DNA from: Limonium bicolor
Taxonomy: Eukaryota > Streptophyta > Magnoliopsida > Caryophyllales > Plumbaginaceae
NCBI GenBank assembly: GCA_023374045.1
Contig: CM041782.1
Span: 248,153,882 to 248,217,881, forward strand
DNA: 64,000 nucleotides
Direction of reading: 5' to 3'
The position numbers and the translations under genes were made by a program. The notes under the pieces were generated by a model that ran no database searches, had not been told where the DNA came from, and worked only from the letters and a program-made list of their open reading frames with translations. Shown here piece by piece: positions 59,557 through 64,000 of the stretch (position 1 is its first letter; each line of letters opens with the position of its first letter).

Positions 59557-59578
59557 TGGTATCATAGCGTAAACTACG
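59557..59578 (+). promoter_or_regulatory. Element 5 primer-binding site (one mismatch)
   Basis: TGGTATCATAGC differs at one base from the tRNA-iMet match. The hairpin that overlaps it in elements 2 and 4 is weaker here (AGCGTA...TACGCT). A gene-free leader runs to 59830. Confidence 0.85.
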
Positions 59579-59830
59579 CTCTGAACTCGAGAAAACAAGC
59601 TGAGTGAAATACTTAGATTATAGGTGCACTTAAAACTGGGGCACTGGGGTAGAATTAGGAAGTGAGAATTCCAGAAAGGCGCGTGACCCTTACCCCATAC
59701 TTACTTTACTACTTACTTCATGTACCTACGAACCATCCTTAGGACGTTATAAATATTTCATATTCTACTACATAGATATTTAGATTCAACAATACGCCTT
59801 CTAAGTAACAAAACCGTCAATACCAGCTAG

Positions 59831-60960
59831 ATGTCTCGAAGAGGAGGACGAGGAGCTGGTCCCTCAGGAGGCTATGGACCCGACGCTGTCACCCCAGAGG
59901 TCATAGCGCAGATTGTGATAACTGCATTAGCTCAGTAGCAGGCTCAGATCCCACAACCACCACCGCCACCACCTAATGGTCCTCGGGAGTTCAACTGGCT
60001 GAAGGCAGTCAACGATCTTCGTCCCCCAGTCTACAAAGTCCAGCCAGAACCGAATACCTTTGAGAGATACATCGACGAGATGCAGAAGGCCTTCACCTCT
60101 CTGCACGTTCCAGCAGGTCGCCAGGTGGACATAGCGGCCTACTTTCTCCAGGGACCCGCGCATCGATGGTGGCAGACCGCCAGAGCTGAGCTGACTGCCC
60201 AGGCGGACTTTGGCTTCCCATCCTTCTTAGTGGTCCTAAAAGCCAAGTTCTATCCATCCTATCTGTAGAAGAGGATGAGCAGTGAGTTCGAGCAGTTGAA
60301 GCAAGGGAGTTCCTGTGTTGCTGAGTATTATAATAAATTTGTGGAGCTGCTCGCTGTTATTGGAGAGGGAGCTTATGCTCCGAGGTACCTGGTGGATAAA
60401 TTCCACACCGGCTTGAACTACAGGATCATGACTATGATCGGTTCCACTAGAGGGATGGCCCTACAGGAGCTAGAGGATGACGTGAATGACTGCGAGACCA
60501 CCATTGCCTACCAGGACTCTGTGCTAGGCAAGAGGAAGGGGGATGGAGAAAGAGAAATGGAGGGAATTTTTCCCAGAACTATGAGAGGAAGGGAAAGTTC
60601 TACAAGGGGAGGAACCAGAAGGCCATGGTCCCCTCTTATACTAATGCTGAGCCACTCCGCTCCCAGCCATTTATGGGGAACCAACTTGCGAGGAAGTACT
60701 TCTGCAAGTGGTGCAAGAAGGACCACCCGAACAAGGTTTGTAAGGGGAACCTGGTGGATTGCAACCACTGCGGTAAGGAGGTCACAGATCGTTCGAATGC
60801 TTCCTGAACCCGGATTCCAGAACTACAAGCCACGCACCGGGAACCCTGCTAGAGCCCCAGTTGCTACTACTACTGGAGGAGGTCGAGGTGGCACAGGAGG
60901 TGCTGGACCATCTACCAGCCGCCCAGCCCAGAGCCATCTGTAGAGGCCGGGACAGAACTA
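59831..60960 (+). pseudogene. gag: Element 5 gag (broken, contiguous without introns)
   Basis: It starts MSRRGGRGAGPSGGYG as in element 4. The core VDIAAYFLQGPAHRWWQTAR lies near 60124, and the zinc knuckle CKWCKKDHPNKVC...CNHCG near 60700-60780. Stops at 59936, 60266 and 60940 are CAG to TAG changes judged by element 4. Frameshifts occur near 60545-60580 and 60775. At CTACAGGAGCTAG (about 60465) and CATTTATGGGGAACC (about 60668) the sequence runs straight across the intron 1 and 2 positions of element 4. Confidence 0.88.
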
Positions 60961-63900
60961 CCCCCAGAGGCCGGGCAAGGCACCGGTCCTTAACATGGTG
61001 GACCTCGTCGAGGCAGCAAGTGATGACCCAAGTTCACCTGGGGTTGGAAACTCAGGGATCAGGTTGAATGTGTTGAACCAGGCTCAAGCAAAGAGCAATG
61101 GAATGGTCATCACAGGCATGTTCCTAGTTAATGGAGTGGAGGCCACAGTCTTGTTTGATTCCAGTGCCTCTCACTCTTTCATATCACAAGCGTTCCATGC
61201 TAAGATCAATGCTTCCATAGAGGATATCCATGACTGCTCAGTCTTGCTGCCTTCCAGAGAGCTGATCAAGTGTAGTAAGTAGTGCAAGAATTTGAGCATA
61301 CACATCAAGGGAGCAGAATTCCTTCTGGATGCCATAGTTTTCCCTGGCATGGGGTTTGACATAATTGTGAGCATAGACACGCTACAGCGGTTCCGAGGCA
61401 GACTACACTGTGCAGAGCATCGTCTCCTCCTGAAGTCAGCTACAGGGATCACAGTGTCATACCGAATGCAACCTAAACAACCGATTGTGAAGGTTGTATC
61501 TGCTTTATCCCTGATGAAGGAGGTGTCCAAGGGCGCTACCGCCTACTACTGTTATGCCCAGGATCTAAGGACGGATCCAAAGTTCCAGAGCGATGTTCCT
61601 ATAGTGTCGGAGTACCCCCGACATTTTTCCAGAGGAGCTACCTAGACTACCACCACTAAGAGAGGTTGAATTCAACATGGACCTCATACCTAGAACGGGA
61701 CCGATTGCTAAGGCTCCCTACCGGATGGGCCCTGCAGAGATGGTTGAGTTGAAGAAGCAGCTGCAGGAGCTATTAGATAAGGGTTTCATCAGACCCAGTG
61801 TCTCGCCTTGGGGTGCTCCTGTGCTTTTCGTCAAGAAGAAGGACAGAAGCCTGAGACTCTGCATCGACTATAGGGAGCTGAACAATGTCACGATCAAGAA
61901 CAAGTACCCACTGCCCAGGATCGATGACTTGTTCAACCAGCTGAGGGGAGTTAAGGTGTTCTCCAAGATTAATCTGCGTTCCGGATATCATCAGATAGCT
62001 GTAGCTGAGTCAGATATAGAAAAGACAGCCTTCCGGACCAGAACGGCCACTACGAGTTCATAGTGATGCCGTTTGGACTGACCAATGCACCCGCGAGATT
62101 CATGGATCTGATGCTGAGAGTCTTCCAAGCCCAGTTGGATAAGTCAGTAGTCGTGTTCATAGACGACATCTTGGTATTCTTCAAGAGTCAGGAGGAACAC
62201 GAGCAGCATTTGAGGACAGCCTTGGAGACTCTGAGAGAGAAGAAGTTATATGCCAAGTTCAGCAAGTGTGAATTCTGGCTGGACAAGGTGTCATTTCTTG
62301 GACATGTGATCTCAGTTGAGGGAGTTTCAGTAGACCCAGCTAAGATTGAGGTAGTGAAGAGCTGGCATAGACCTCGCACCATGACAGAGGTGAGGAGTTT
62401 CCTTGGGTTTGCTGGCTACTATAGACGCTTTGTGAAGGACTTCTCCAGGCTAGCCAAGCCCTTGACCTCCCTGATGAAGAAGGACAACACGTTTGTATGG
62501 ACAGAGGCTTGTGAGGTCTCCTTTCAGGCGCTGAAGGACGCCCTGACCACAGCTCCAGTATTAGTGATCCCTGAGGGAAACAAGGGATACGAGGTGTATT
62601 GTGATGCTTCATGTAGAGGATTGGTGGGGTACTGATGCAAAATGGCAAAGTGGTAGTGTACGTTTCTCGACAGCTGAAGAAGCACGAAGAAAATTACCCC
62701 ACACACGACCTTGAGCTCCTCGCCATAGTCTTTGCCTTGAAGATCTGGTGACATTACTTGTATGGAGCCTCAGTCCGGATTATGACAGACCATAAGAGTC
62801 TGACATCTGGACCCAGAAGGAGCTGAACCTGAGACAGCGACGATGGGTCGAGCTACTGGCTGATTATGACATCAACCTTCAGTACACTGAAGGTAAAAGA
62901 ATGTCGTAGCAGACGCTTTGAGCAGGAGAGTGTACTCACTCCTAGCTTTGACAGAGACGGCCACGATAGCTGAGGAGATATACGCAGCCCAGGATAGTGA
63001 TGTATACCTGCAGGGCGTCAAGAAGAAGTTAGCAGACGGTATGACTGATGGTCTGAAGTATGAGTACGAGCTAGACAGCGAGGGACACCTTCGAGTTAGA
63101 GGCAGACTCTACGTTCCTCAGGATGCGACAGAACTTCAGTCCAGGATTCTCTCTGAGGCTCATTCCTTTACGTTATCAGTACACCTTGGAGCCACCAAGA
63201 TGTACAAGGATTTGAAGCAGTTATTCTGGTGGAGCGGGATGAAGAGGGATGTAGCAGACTTCGTCTCCCTATGCCTCACCTGTCAGAAGGTGAAGTTCGA
63301 GCATCGTCGACCAGGAGGCCAGATTCAGTCATTGCCAGTACCGTGATTGAAGTTTGACGACATCAGCATGGACTTTGTGGTCGGTCTCCCTCCAGCTAGA
63401 GGCGGACTAAATTCTATTTGGGTGATAGCCGATAGGTTGACCAAGACAGCCAGGTTCATACCTATCAAGGACACATGGAAGGTGCCCAAGCTGGCTGAGG
63501 TGTTCACCATAGAGCACATCCGGTACCATGGGGTACCGAAGACGATTGTCTCCGATCGTGACACACGTTTCCTCAGTAGATTTTGGCATCAGGTGCAGGA
63601 GGCGTTTGGTACTCAGCTACGCCTTAGCACAGCCTTTCACCCTCAGACTGATGGGCAGACCGAGAGGACGATGCAGACACTAGAGGATATGCTACGAGTA
63701 GTTGCTCTAGACTATAAGGGGAGTTGGGTAGAGCGTCTACACCTGGTGGAGTTCTCCTACAATAACTCCTACCACTCGTCTATCGGCATGGCACCATTCC
63801 AGGCTCTGTATGGCAGGCCGTGCCAGACCCCCTTATCATGGAGTAACCCTACCGAGGCAGTCCTGATTGGGCCCGAGTATGTTCAGACACTGCAGGATGA

Positions 63901-64000
63901 CGTCAGAGTTATTCAGCAGCACATGAGGGCAGTGCAGTCTAGACAGAAATCCTATAGGGATCAGCACACCAGTGAGCTCAAGTTTCAGTTAGGTGACATG
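60961..64000 (+). pseudogene. pol: Element 5 pol, truncated by window end
   Basis: The gag-protease junction DDPSSPGVGNSGIRLNVLNQ (61024-61080) is uninterrupted where element 4 has the AlkB intron, and VITGMFLVNGVEA (61105-61143) is uninterrupted at the intron 4 site. The protease site reads LFDSSASHSF, with Ser for Gly in DSGA. RT has [12 protein letters not shown], with Asn for the first catalytic Asp region, and FIDDILVFF near 62160. RNase H and integrase follow with [13 protein letters not shown] and [13 protein letters not shown]. Frameshifts stand near 61615, 62043, 62620, 62802 and 62896, and several stops interrupt the rest. Translation runs to 64000 within the region before the chromodomain. 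Confidence 0.9.

Larger units (their letters stand above)
53649..64000 (+). mobile_element. Element 5: Ty3/gypsy retrotransposon related to element 4, no introns, no AlkB; right end off window
   Basis: It starts TGAAATACCCCTAAATT and closely follows element 4 in LTR, leader, gag and pol. It is inserted in the 5' LTR of element 3. Its LTR holds an insertion of 1616 bp. At each of the four places where element 4 has a GT...AG segment, element 5 is contiguous and in frame. Coding parts carry stops and frameshifts. The window ends within its integrase C-terminal region. Confidence 0.92.

Overview
This 64-kb window is repeat-rich DNA from a flowering plant and contains no ordinary host gene. It is a nest of Ty3/gypsy LTR retrotransposons with tRNA-iMet primer sites and chromodomain-like integrase tails, the Tekay/Del type of chromovirus. 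The LTRs are very long (2.7 to 5.9 kb). A plant-type CACTA transposon and AlkB-like sequences resembling plant ALKBH1-like proteins also point to a plant. The species cannot be named from sequence alone.

Layout. Element 3 (minus strand) is the oldest host and spans 21654-53648. Its 3' LTR is cut at 21654 by element 2 (plus; 8476-21653 in view). Element 2 carries element 1 (plus, 1-8475) in its 5' LTR and a solo LTR (13347-15298, TSD CAAAT) in its integrase remnant. The reverse transcriptase of element 3 is split by element X (minus, 25862-34982, TSD CTGGT). X is a deletion derivative with a different primer site, and it carries a CACTA transposon (28669-33387, TSD TAT) in its 5' LTR. The gag of element 3 is split by element 4 (plus, 37243-52162, TSD CCATG). 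The 5' LTR of element 3 is cut at 53648 by element 5 (plus, continues past 64000), whose own LTR holds a 1.6-kb LTR-like insertion (57424-59039, TSD CTAAG).

The notable biology is in elements 3, 4 and 5. Elements 3 and 4 both carry an AlkB-like 2-oxoglutarate/Fe(II) dioxygenase between gag and protease. In element 4 the AlkB reading frame lies inside a 988-bp segment with GT...AG ends. Three short GT...AG segments (67, 69 and 74 bp) also interrupt its gag and protease. Element 5 is a close relative that lacks all four segments exactly at the predicted splice junctions, so it looks like a reverse-transcribed copy of spliced RNA. In element 3 the AlkB frame is open and follows a truncated gag, but both 2-oxoglutarate-binding arginines are changed by what look like C-to-T mutations.

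Other patterns cross family lines. There is a tandem hairpin pair in the distal LTR, a hairpin just before the polypurine tract whose stem covaries between families, and recurring GTCCG...CGGAC near-palindromic units in unrelated LTRs. All gag-pol genes are broken by stops and frameshifts. Some single-base indels in element 1 may be residual assembly errors.
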